Assembly (NCBI GenBank): GCA_024643945.1
Contig: JAHELX010000172.1
Location: forward strand, 1-6,191
Direction: 5' to 3'
Length of the DNA stretch: 6,191 nucleotides
DNA from: Anaerolineales bacterium
GTDB lineage: Bacteria; Chloroflexota; Anaerolineae; 4572-78; NAK82
Part shown: positions 1-5,240 of the stretch, one piece after another
Layout of the letters: each line of letters opens with the position of its first letter
Position numbering within the stretch: the first letter of the stretch is position 1
Position numbers and translations under genes: made by a program
The notes under the pieces: generated by a model
What the model was told of the DNA's origin: nothing
The model's database searches: none
Seen by the model: only the letters and a program-made list of their open reading frames with translations

Positions 1-626
1 TGGGCCGATTCCTTTTCTCCGGCGACGACGTCTTCAAGCCGATCAGCGCGTTGAGCGGCGGCGAACGGGCACGGGTGGCGCTGGCCAAGCTGACGCTACA
101 AGGTGCCAACCTCCTGGTATTAGATGAGCCGACCAATCATCTGGACATCCCCTCGCAGGAGATTTTGCAGGAGGTGTTGAGCCACTTCTCCGGCACTATC
201 CTGCTGGTATCTCACGATCGCTACTTTGTGGACGCGCTGGCTACCCAGGTTTGGGCGCTGGAAGATGGGCACCTCTACGTCAGTAAGGGCCAGGCGCCAC
301 TCAGCGCTTACAACGCCTATCTGGCCGACCGGCAAGCGCGGCGCATGGCGGTGGCTGACCAGGCCCCTCCGGCCACCAATGGGCGAGCGGCTGCCCGTGA
401 GCCGCAGGCCGGGAGAGAGCAGGCGCGCCGCCAGCGGGCGCTGGCAGAACTGGAAGCAGCCATCGAAGCCGCGGAGGCACGCCTGGCCGGGTTGGCGGCT
501 GCGCTGGAAGAAGCCAGCCATACCCAGGCGATTGACCAACTGCCGGACCTGGCCCGGGACTACCAGGCCACCGAAGAAGAGCTGGCACGCTTGCTTGACC
601 AGTGGACCGCGATGGAGGCAGCATAA
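1..626 (+). CDS. ABC-F family ATP-binding protein, C-terminal part (5' end outside window)
   Basis: This is the last 207 residues of a two-cassette, soluble ABC-F ATPase. The family acts on ribosomes (translation factors or antibiotic-resistance proteins) and has no membrane domain. Reading from base 3, the second nucleotide-binding domain shows the signature LSGGE (visible residues 17-21), Walker B LLVLDEP with its catalytic Glu (37-43), the D-loop TNHLD, and the H-switch SHDRYF (70-75). The run LSGGERARVALAKL followed by DEPTNHLD is typical of ABC-F. A TTG at 51 falls in the signature motif, so it is not the start; the frame is open to the window edge. Residues 138-207 are a charged, Ala/Glu/Arg-rich predicted coiled coil, resembling the C-terminal extension of Uup/YdiF-like members. 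The stop TAA is one base before the next gene's ATG. The subfamily cannot be told without the N-terminal cassette and linker. Confidence 0.95.
   Translation, partial: GRFLFSGDDVFKPISALSGGERARVALAKLTLQGANLLVLDEPTNHLDIPSQEILQEVLSHFSGTILLVSHDRYFVDALATQVWALEDGHLYVSKGQAPLSAYNAYLADRQARRMAVADQAPPATNGRAAAREPQAGREQARRQRALAELEAAIEAAEARLAGLAAALEEASHTQAIDQLPDLARDYQATEEELARLLDQWTAMEAA
614..618 (+). promoter_or_regulatory. Ribosome binding site fixing the coaE start
   Basis: GGAGG lies inside the last codons of the ABC-F gene, nine bases before the ATG at 628. It supports that ATG as the real start, although the frame stays open far upstream. The site sits inside translated sequence and the preceding stop is at 624-626, so translational coupling is likely. 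Confidence 0.7.
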
Positions 627-627
627 G

Positions 628-1797
628 ATGGGTGATAAGTACGTGATCGGCTTGACCGGCAATATTGCTACCGGTAAAAGCCTGGTGTTAAGGATGCTGA
701 AGGAATTGGGCGCCAGTACCTTAGACGCCGACGACCTGGTTCACGTCTTGATGCGCCGGGGGAGTTCCCTCTATGACAGAATTGTGGCCGAGTTTGGCCG
801 TTACATCCTGGACGAGGATTTCGAGATCGACCGGGGAAAGTTGGGCAACATCGTCTTTTGTGCCCCCCAGGCGCTGGCGCACCTGGAAAGCATCACCCAC
901 CCGAGGGTCAGGCGAGAGGTTGAAAAATGGATCGCCGATTCTAAGGCAGACGTGGTGGTCGTTGAGGCCATCAAGCTCATCGAGTCAGGTATGGCCGACG
1001 ATTGTGACGCGGTATGGGTCGTCACCGCGCCAGATGATGTTCAGCTCAAGCGCCTGATGAGCAAGCGCAAGATGACCGGCCCGCAGGCTATGCTCCGTAT
1101 CGAGGCCCAGTCGCCTCAAGAAGAGAAGGCCGCCCGCGCTGATGTGACCATTGATAATGGCGGGGACGTAATAAATACCTGGAAGGCAGTACAACGCCGG
1201 TTTGCCGCCATCCCACGTGCAGCGCCGCCTCCGCCCCCACCCAAGCCGGTTGCTCCTGCTCCGTCGCCGATCCCGCCTGGCAAACCCGTGCCGCGCGAGA
1301 TCCTTCAGAGACTCCAGGTACGGCGGGCCAAACGGGGGGACCTGGGCGCGATGTCGGCGTTGATGGCCCAGGCTACTAACGGCAAAATTGCCCCCGACGA
1401 GTCGGAAATGATGGAGAACCTGTTCTCCAAAGGCTACTTCGTGGCTCGTGCGGATGGGCAATTGTTGGGGTTAGCCGGCCTGCGCGCAGAGAATCTCATC
1501 GCTGGCATTGACGATTTCCTGGTTCGCTCCAGTGACCTCTGGCCTACGGTGGGCAAGGCACTGCTGCAAGCCGTGGAGAAGGAGGCCGGCCAGCTTTCGT
1601 GCGAAGTGGCGCTGCTCTTTGCCCGGCCTGAAGTGGGCCCGGTCTCTATGGCCTTTTTCGAGAAAAATGGCTATCAGAAGAAATCACTGGAGGACCTGAT
1701 TAAGATGTGGCGCCAGGCGGCCGAGGATTACTACAGCGAGGGAAGCGTGCTGATGGTAAAACAGCTCCTGAAACGCCGCATCATGACGCCCATTTAG
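628..1797 (+). CDS. coaE: Dephospho-CoA kinase (CoaE) fused to a C-terminal GNAT-like domain
   Basis: The protein has 389 residues; a stand-alone CoaE has about 200. Residues 1-195 match CoaE, which phosphorylates the ribose 3'-OH of dephospho-CoA with ATP, the last step of CoA synthesis in the cytosol. Visible motifs are the P-loop GLTGNIATGKS (8-18), DADD (33-36), HPRVR (91-95), a lid-like QLKRLMSKRKMT stretch (139-150), the helix RIEAQ (157-161) and the terminal ADVTIDN (171-177). The usual 'VPLLFE' strand is replaced by VVEAIKLIESG (111-121). A Pro-rich linker (about 196-222, with six prolines in a row) leads to residues 229-389, which read as a GNAT acyltransferase fold: a VRRAKRGDL opening, YFVARADGQLLGLAGL strands (270-285), PTVGKALLQAVEKEA (306-320) and FFEKNGYQKK near the end. 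The first acetyl-CoA-loop residue is not Q/R, so activity of this half is uncertain. ATG 628 is preceded by GGAGG and follows the ABC-F stop by one base. Kinase identity is firm; the GNAT call is by fold pattern only. Confidence 0.9.
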   Translation: MGDKYVIGLTGNIATGKSLVLRMLKELGASTLDADDLVHVLMRRGSSLYDRIVAEFGRYILDEDFEIDRGKLGNIVFCAPQALAHLESITHPRVRREVEKWIADSKADVVVVEAIKLIESGMADDCDAVWVVTAPDDVQLKRLMSKRKMTGPQAMLRIEAQSPQEEKAARADVTIDNGGDVINTWKAVQRRFAAIPRAAPPPPPPKPVAPAPSPIPPGKPVPREILQRLQVRRAKRGDLGAMSALMAQATNGKIAPDESEMMENLFSKGYFVARADGQLLGLAGLRAENLIAGIDDFLVRSSDLWPTVGKALLQAVEKEAGQLSCEVALLFARPEVGPVSMAFFEKNGYQKKSLEDLIKMWRQAAEDYYSEGSVLMVKQLLKRRIMTPI

Positions 1798-1828
1798 ACC
1801 CTAAGGGTTTGAGAAACCCTTAGGGTCT
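1796..1828 (+). terminator. Perfect 15-bp hairpin overlapping the coaE stop codon
   Basis: AGACCCTAAGGGTTT (1796-1810) and its exact reverse complement (1814-1828) are separated by the three-base loop GAG. The left arm begins within the TAG stop codon (1795-1797). No T-run follows on the + strand, so it is not a textbook intrinsic terminator. It may be an attenuator, an mRNA 3'-end stabiliser or a REP-like repeat. Its position 21 bases before the next ATG would reduce read-through into the small membrane protein gene. Confidence 0.6.
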
Positions 1829-1848
1829 CAGTTGATCAGAGGAGAACA

Positions 1849-2112
1849 ATGACAACCGTTCGCAACTTTGCGCAAAGACACCCTCAAATCACTGCCTGGA
1901 TCGCGCTGGCGATTGGCATGGTGATCATTTTAGTCTTGTCGGCCAGGAACGTGGGATTCACTGCCGGACAATGGACAGCACTCATCATCACCACCATCTT
2001 ACTAGCCGGCGCCTGCGTGTGGATCATCGGCTGGGGAGAAGACGAGGAGGCTGAGATCGGCGAGCCCCAGGAGAACGAGAAGGCCAATGAGGACCCAGTT
2101 ACACCATCATAG
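1849..2112 (+). CDS. Small two-helix membrane protein, function unknown
   Basis: I do not recognise a named family. The 87-residue product starts MTTVRNFAQRHPQITAW and has two hydrophobic segments, about residues 14-31 and 42-62. They are joined by a short loop containing R33 and N34, and followed by a very acidic tail (GEDEEAEIGEPQENEKANED, 63-82). With basic residues (R5, R10) before the first helix and acidic residues after the second, a hairpin with both ends in the cytoplasm is the simplest topology. The ATG is preceded by AGAGGAG with a four-base gap (1838-1844), a strong ribosome binding site that supports a real gene. It lies 51 bases after coaE on the same strand, behind the hairpin at 1796-1828. 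Codon use is GC-rich at first but more relaxed in the tail. The TAG stop touches the inverted repeat that begins at 2112. Confidence 0.75.
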   Translation: MTTVRNFAQRHPQITAWIALAIGMVIILVLSARNVGFTAGQWTALIITTILLAGACVWIIGWGEDEEAEIGEPQENEKANEDPVTPS

Positions 2113-2219
2113 GAGAGTGCTTAAAAAGTGTTTAGTGGTTGGCACATCGTGTTCGGAAAGCGATCAAACCACTAAAGTGGTTACTACAAGCCCGGATGCG
2201 GACTTTTTAAGCAGTCTCC
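2112..2219. terminator. Long imperfect palindrome between convergent genes; likely bidirectional terminator
   Basis: Outer arms at 2112-2129 and 2202-2219 are 18 bases each and complementary except at one position (2117/2214). They contain TGCTTAAAAAGT and ACTTTTTAAGCA. Inside, TTTAGTGGTT (2131-2140) pairs perfectly with AACCACTAAA (2167-2176). The structure fills the space between a + strand stop (2110-2112) and a - strand stop (2233-2235), with A-runs in the left arm and T-runs in the right, which fits termination in both directions. It is flanked by ATA on each side (2109-2111, 2220-2222), so a small MITE with a 3-bp target duplication is an alternative. Confidence 0.6.
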
Positions 2220-2232
2220 ATAAGGTGCATTG

Positions 2233-2943
2233 TTACGGGGAGTGAGAAGACTGATGAACGCCCCGTTGTACCAGCTCCGAGCCTGGCGGACAGGGGACGG
2301 GGGCCAGCAGCGCCGGGTCTAATCCCTGCACCTCAAAATAAGCGCGACCCGTCGGCTCCAGAGTCACCCGCTCGCCAGGGGGTCGGTTCGCGTGCCAGGC
2401 AAAGCGCGCCCGCTGAAAATCCTGGACCAGGTTACCCTCAACGACCAGAGGCTCGGCGATGGGAAAGCCAAACCGGTCGAGGCCGCCATGTTCGTCAAAG
2501 TAGATCAGAAAGTCGCCGCTGACGGCGTGGCCCATCTGCGGGTAGTAACGGCTGTTCCGGTCGAGGGCGGGCGGCACGCGCGATGACTTGAGGGGTGGCT
2601 GGCGCCGTCCCAATCGCTCCCCCAGCATGCTGAGCTTGACCACCGGGCCGCCCGGGTTGTCCGGATGATCTTCCAGCCGGGCATACTCAAAATATTGTAC
2701 CTGCCGCCCCTCTTGCTCCAAAGGCTCAGTGATGGGATACCCCAGTGACTCCACCCCCCCCATTGCCTCAAAGTAACGCCAGAAATTACCACTGACGCTG
2801 TGGCCGGTTGCCGTGAAGCAGCGAGACGGTGGTGACGGGTCGTCCAGCCGGTACTCGGCCGGATAGGCGGCGCCGCATCCCGCTAAAGCCAGAGCCAGCA
2901 GGCCGGCCAACCCACCTATCCAATACATCCGACAGCCTCTCAT
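2233..2943 (-). CDS. Lipoprotein with two tandem LGFP-like repeats, function unknown
   Basis: A 236-residue exported lipoprotein. From the ATG at 2943 the N-terminus is MRGCRMYWIGGLAGLLALAL then AGC: a basic start, a hydrophobic core and a lipobox LAGC with the acylated Cys at 23. The mature part holds two copies of one unit, about residues 47-112 and 138-203. Shared elements are GHxVSGxFxxYFxxxGGxxxxGxPIxEPL, then a short stretch, then VQxFxxAR. This pattern is common in secreted Chloroflexota proteins and resembles LGFP repeats associated with the cell wall; both points are from recall. The gene ends in TAA, facing the + strand operon. The start is uncertain. ATG 2928 (MYWIGG...) has AGAGG seven bases upstream, a better ribosome binding site, but lacks the basic n-region; ATG 2943 has only AAGG about 12 bases away. 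An eight-C run at 2754-2761 codes for part of repeat 1, and the frame is intact there. Confidence 0.8.
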   Translation of the reverse strand: MRGCRMYWIGGLAGLLALALAGCGAAYPAEYRLDDPSPPSRCFTATGHSVSGNFWRYFEAMGGVESLGYPITEPLEQEGRQVQYFEYARLEDHPDNPGGPVVKLSMLGERLGRRQPPLKSSRVPPALDRNSRYYPQMGHAVSGDFLIYFDEHGGLDRFGFPIAEPLVVEGNLVQDFQRARFAWHANRPPGERVTLEPTGRAYFEVQGLDPALLAPVPCPPGSELVQRGVHQSSHSP

Positions 2944-2962
2944 CGAAATCGCATACCTTGAA

Positions 2963-2984
2963 TTGTCGGACAACCTGCCAGGTT
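2963..2984. promoter_or_regulatory. Two abutting palindromes upstream of the lipoprotein gene; possible operator
   Basis: TTGTCGGACAA (2963-2973, arms of five around one base) overlaps AACCTGCCAGGTT (2972-2984, arms of six around one base). They lie 20-41 bases upstream of the ATG at 2943, where a promoter or operator for the - strand gene would be. I see no convincing -35/-10 pair, so the role as a protein-binding site is inferred from symmetry and place only. Confidence 0.35.
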
Positions 2985-3025
2985 CTGTTGACATTTGCCG
3001 AAACATGTCATTCTGAGCTTTTCCA

Positions 3026-3041
3026 TGACGCCACGGCGTCA
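3026..3041. repeat. Short 16-bp palindrome TGACGCC-AC-GGCGTCA
   Basis: Two perfect 7-base arms flank a two-base centre. It lies inside the left part of the 341-bp element, about 83-98 bases upstream of the lipoprotein start. It could be a protein-binding site or simply part of the element's folded structure; the sequence alone does not decide. Confidence 0.35.
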
Positions 3042-3051
3042 CTCATTGTGC

Positions 3052-3166
3052 AAGAAACAACTGGGGCGCAAGCATGTCATCCCGAACGAAGTGAAGGATC
3101 TCGTCTCTTGCCGTAACGAGACTCTTCGCCTGCGGCTCAGAGTGACATGTTTATGAGTTGTTTCTT
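3052..3166. repeat. Inner 115-bp inverted-repeat element
   Basis: AAGAAACAACT (3052-3062) and AGTTGTTTCTT (3156-3166) are exact reverse complements. Inside, 3073-3104 and 3116-3149 form a longer imperfect stem beginning with CATGTCA and ending with TGACATG, centred near 3110. The inner stem carries the GTCAT-CCCGAACGAAGTGAAGGATC form of the repeat. When translated it yields peptides like CHPERSEGS, often seen as false genes. It appears to be a separate unit sitting within the 341-bp structure. Confidence 0.6.
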
Positions 3167-3277
3167 AGTAGCGACGATAGGAGCGAAGAATCCCTGAGAA
3201 CGCCGCTTGCCAGCAGCCGTATGAGGGATTCCCTTCGGCCCAGCCTCAGGGCGGGCTTCGTCGCTGCGCTCCTCAGC

Positions 3278-3300
3278 CTGTCCTGGACGGACAGTCCAGG
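3278..3300. repeat. Two mutually exclusive short hairpins downstream of the kinase gene
   Basis: CTGTCC (3278-3283) can pair with GGACAG (3289-3294), or CCTGGAC (3282-3288) with GTCCAGG (3294-3300). Each has a five-base loop, and they cannot form together. They lie about 40-60 bases beyond the stop of the - strand kinase gene, inside the 341-bp element. No T-run follows on the - strand, so a terminator role is only possible, not shown. Confidence 0.35.
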
Positions 3301-3338
3301 GAATGACATAACCCGAAATGTCAACACGCCCTAGCAGA

Positions 3339-5015
3339 TTATAGATCGCCACCCTGCCCCTGGCAATGGGGAGGCTGATCAAGAGGCAATTCGATCAAGA
3401 AGCGGCTGCCTTCTCCGAGCTGGCTCTCGACAGAGACTCGGCCGCCGTGCGCCTGGACCACACTCTGCACGATGGCCAGTCCCAGGCCGCTGCCATCGGC
3501 ACCGCCAGCCTGGCCCCGATAGAAGCGTTCAAAGATGTGGGGCTGGTCGCCGGGGTTGATACCCGGGCCATCGTCGCCTACCCACAAGCGCACGCTCTTG
3601 CCCGCCTGCCCGGCACCGATTTCCACATGTCCGCCGGCCGGGGTGAACTTGATCGCATTGTCCAATAAATTGTAAAGGGCCGATTCGATGCGGGCGCGGT
3701 CGCAGCACAGCGTGAGTTGCGGCAGCGGCTGATGGATCGCCAGGGCAATTCCTTTTTCTTGCGCCAGGTTTTTGAAAGCAGCCGTGACCGCTTCCAACAG
3801 CTCTCCTACGGTGTGGCGGGCCAGGTCCAGGTGGATCAGCCCGGCGTCGAGGCGCGATAGATCCAGCAGGTTGTGGGTGATCCATTCCAGGCGATTGATC
3901 TGCACCTGGCTTTCGGCCAGAAACTCGGCCCGGGCGGATGGTTCGTCGGCGGCCCCACTCTGCAAGAGTTCGTTGAACGTCTTGAGCGCGGTGATCGGCG
4001 TGCGCAATTCGTGGGAGGCATCGGCAATGAAGCGGCGCAGGGCATCGCGTTCAGCCGCCAACTCGGCAAAACTGGCTTCCAGATGACCTGCCATCTGGTT
4101 GAACTGCCTGCCCAACTGGCCGATTTCGTCCTGGCCGTGCACCGGGACGCGGGCAGACAGGTCGTTACCATTCAATTGGCTGGCAGCCGTGGTCAGCCTG
4201 CGCAACGGTGCCGTCAATCCCCGGCCGACCACCAGCCCGATGATCGCCGCCAACAAGGTTGCCCCGCCCGCGGCGAAGAAAAGGGCGCGGCTGGTGGTCG
4301 CCAGTGTCTCGCCCCCGAAGTCCAGGCCGCTGCTCAACTCAACGTAGCCCAAAGGGTGGCTGGAGCCGCCGATGGGGGTAACAATCACCTGCTGCGAGCG
4401 GGGGGGGTCCTCTTTCACGGGCGGCTCCTGGGTATCGTCCGCGCCGCCTGAGGGGGAGACAGGCACTTCGCCCGAGGGCAGCGTGCTGAAAATGATGCGA
4501 CTGCCCCATGGTCCCCCGATTCTGTGCACGACGGTTACCTCTGCATCGGCGGGCAACCCTTTGAGAACGGTGTATTGATCTCCCGGACGGCTGGGAATCA
4601 CGAGAGGATCGCCAGAGGGTAGCGCCATGATGACCGGGCCAGAGCGAGACAGGGGCGCTTCCAATTCAACCCGAAAGCGCGTGGCCGGGGCGATCCACAC
4701 GAATTCGTCCACATTGCTGCCTGGTCCGGACGCGGCCAGGATTTGGCGCCGGTCGTCGAGAATTCGTACCCGCGCATTCACGAAGAAGGAAGAAGTATGG
4801 GCCAGTTCCAGCAGATCGGCACGCTGCACCACCGGCTGCATCAACGGCACAGCCCGGCGCGCGATAGCCTGGGCGTTGGCCGTGAGATAGGCCGTTTCCT
4901 GTTGCCATACGTAGCGTCTGACCAGCGATAACGTGAGCACCCCCACCAGGCTTACCGTCAGCAGGGTGATCAGCACATAGCTGGCTACCAGTCGCCATCG
5001 AATCGAACGAAACAT
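3339..5015 (-). CDS. Membrane sensor histidine kinase (HAMP-HisKA-HATPase)
   Basis: A complete 558-residue class I sensor kinase, which autophosphorylates on His and passes the phosphate to a response regulator. Domains in order: transmembrane helix 10-32; extracytoplasmic region about 34-243; transmembrane helix about 244-264; HAMP linker about 265-318; HisKA with phospho-acceptor H335 in ADASHELRTPITALK; HATPase with N-box LYNLLDNAIKF (447-457), G1 box VGDDGPGI (479-486), F-box FERF (495-498) and G2 box GSGLGLAIV (508-516). All catalytic motifs are intact. I recognise no named sensor domain in the outer region; its last part (about 181-212) is a Pro/Ser/acidic, low-complexity linker holding an eight-C run at 4400-4407. 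ATG 5015 is preceded by GGGAG with a five-base gap (complement of 5021-5025). No response regulator lies next to it: a PDZ protein gene is 225 bases upstream on the same strand and a repeat element begins 12 bases past the stop. The C-terminal 14 residues after the ATPase core look unstructured. Confidence 0.95.
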   Translation of the reverse strand: MFRSIRWRLVASYVLITLLTVSLVGVLTLSLVRRYVWQQETAYLTANAQAIARRAVPLMQPVVQRADLLELAHTSSFFVNARVRILDDRRQILAASGPGSNVDEFVWIAPATRFRVELEAPLSRSGPVIMALPSGDPLVIPSRPGDQYTVLKGLPADAEVTVVHRIGGPWGSRIIFSTLPSGEVPVSPSGGADDTQEPPVKEDPPRSQQVIVTPIGGSSHPLGYVELSSGLDFGGETLATTSRALFFAAGGATLLAAIIGLVVGRGLTAPLRRLTTAASQLNGNDLSARVPVHGQDEIGQLGRQFNQMAGHLEASFAELAAERDALRRFIADASHELRTPITALKTFNELLQSGAADEPSARAEFLAESQVQINRLEWITHNLLDLSRLDAGLIHLDLARHTVGELLEAVTAAFKNLAQEKGIALAIHQPLPQLTLCCDRARIESALYNLLDNAIKFTPAGGHVEIGAGQAGKSVRLWVGDDGPGINPGDQPHIFERFYRGQAGGADGSGLGLAIVQSVVQAHGGRVSVESQLGEGSRFLIELPLDQPPHCQGQGGDL

Positions 5016-5092
5016 TGCATCTCCCGCTTCGTAACTACTCCGACCATGTCATATGCTACCAACGCTGTATGCAATCGCCTTGTTTTCAGACT

Positions 5093-5202
5093 GTCATTTC
5101 GAGCGCAAGCGAGAAATCCCTGAGGCCATCCATTGCTTTTGGAGCCTCGATGGCCCATTTTCACGCCACGTCTCAGGGATTTCTCACTTCGTTGGGAAAA
5201 GG
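5093..5202. repeat. Intergenic inverted repeat between the PDZ and kinase genes
   Basis: GAGAAATCCCTGAG (5111-5124) and CTCAGGGATTTCTC (5172-5185) are exact 14-base reverse complements. An inner pair GGCCATC (5124-5130) / GATGGCC (5149-5155) can form its own stem. The left flank (GTCATTTCGAGCGCAAGC, 5093-5110) extends the arm; the right flank is its diverged counterpart to about 5200. It is of the same general type as the repeats at 2986-3326 but has a different core (GAGAAATC rather than GAAGAATC). A folded transcript here could reduce read-through from the PDZ gene into the kinase gene. Confidence 0.65.
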
Positions 5203-5240
5203 CTTTATTCAGTCAATCCGCTTATTGTGCATAAACTCTA

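Larger units (their letters stand above)
2986..3326. mobile_element. MITE-like nested inverted-repeat element, 341 bp
   Basis: The element is bounded by perfect 11-bp inverted repeats, TGTTGACATTT at 2986-2996 and AAATGTCAACA at 3316-3326. The arms continue after a 6-8 base gap with ATGTCATTC (3005-3013) facing GAATGACAT (3301-3309), giving ends of about 27 bases. There is no transposase and no credible open frame inside. The interior is a pile of smaller inverted repeats, including a 115-bp element at 3052-3166 and a GAATCCCT/AGGGATTC pair (3188-3195, 3224-3231). Sequences such as TGTCATTCTGAGC and GAGCGAAGAATCC belong to a repeat type that I recall as widespread in Chloroflexota intergenic DNA. 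No flanking target duplication is visible. It occupies most of the 395-bp gap between the kinase and lipoprotein genes. Confidence 0.6.

Noticed and set aside
226..627. Upstream extension of the coaE frame to 226
   Set aside because: The extension overlaps the ABC-F gene in another frame and reads as Arg/Trp-rich nonsense; the ATG at 628 has GGAGG before it and begins directly with the CoaE fold.
120..662. Open frame on the - strand opposite the ABC-F gene
   Set aside because: It overlaps a gene with clear ATPase motifs over its whole length and shows no recognisable domain of its own; long antisense frames are expected in GC-rich DNA.
985..1461. 158-codon frame on the - strand inside the CoaE fusion gene
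   Set aside because: It is antisense to a gene with conserved motifs and its peptide has no family features.
2829..3116. 95-codon + strand frame ending in a CHPERSEGS-like peptide
   Set aside because: This peptide is a well-known false translation of the intergenic repeat; the frame also crosses the start of the lipoprotein gene.
3073..3149. CRISPR-like or riboswitch-like structure
   Set aside because: There are no regularly spaced direct repeats with unique spacers and no known aptamer motif; inverted-repeat elements explain the symmetry better.
3137..3382. 81-codon - strand frame over the end of the kinase gene
   Set aside because: It overlaps the kinase C-terminus in another frame and consists mostly of translated repeat sequence (AEERSDEARPEAG type).
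3873..4451. 192-codon + strand frame opposite the kinase gene
   Set aside because: It is antisense to the intact HAMP and HisKA coding region, with no ribosome binding site or domain.
5046..5078. Possible - strand promoter for the kinase gene (TTGCAT and TATGAC)
   Set aside because: The spacer is only about 15 bases and both boxes are weak matches, so it cannot be told from chance.
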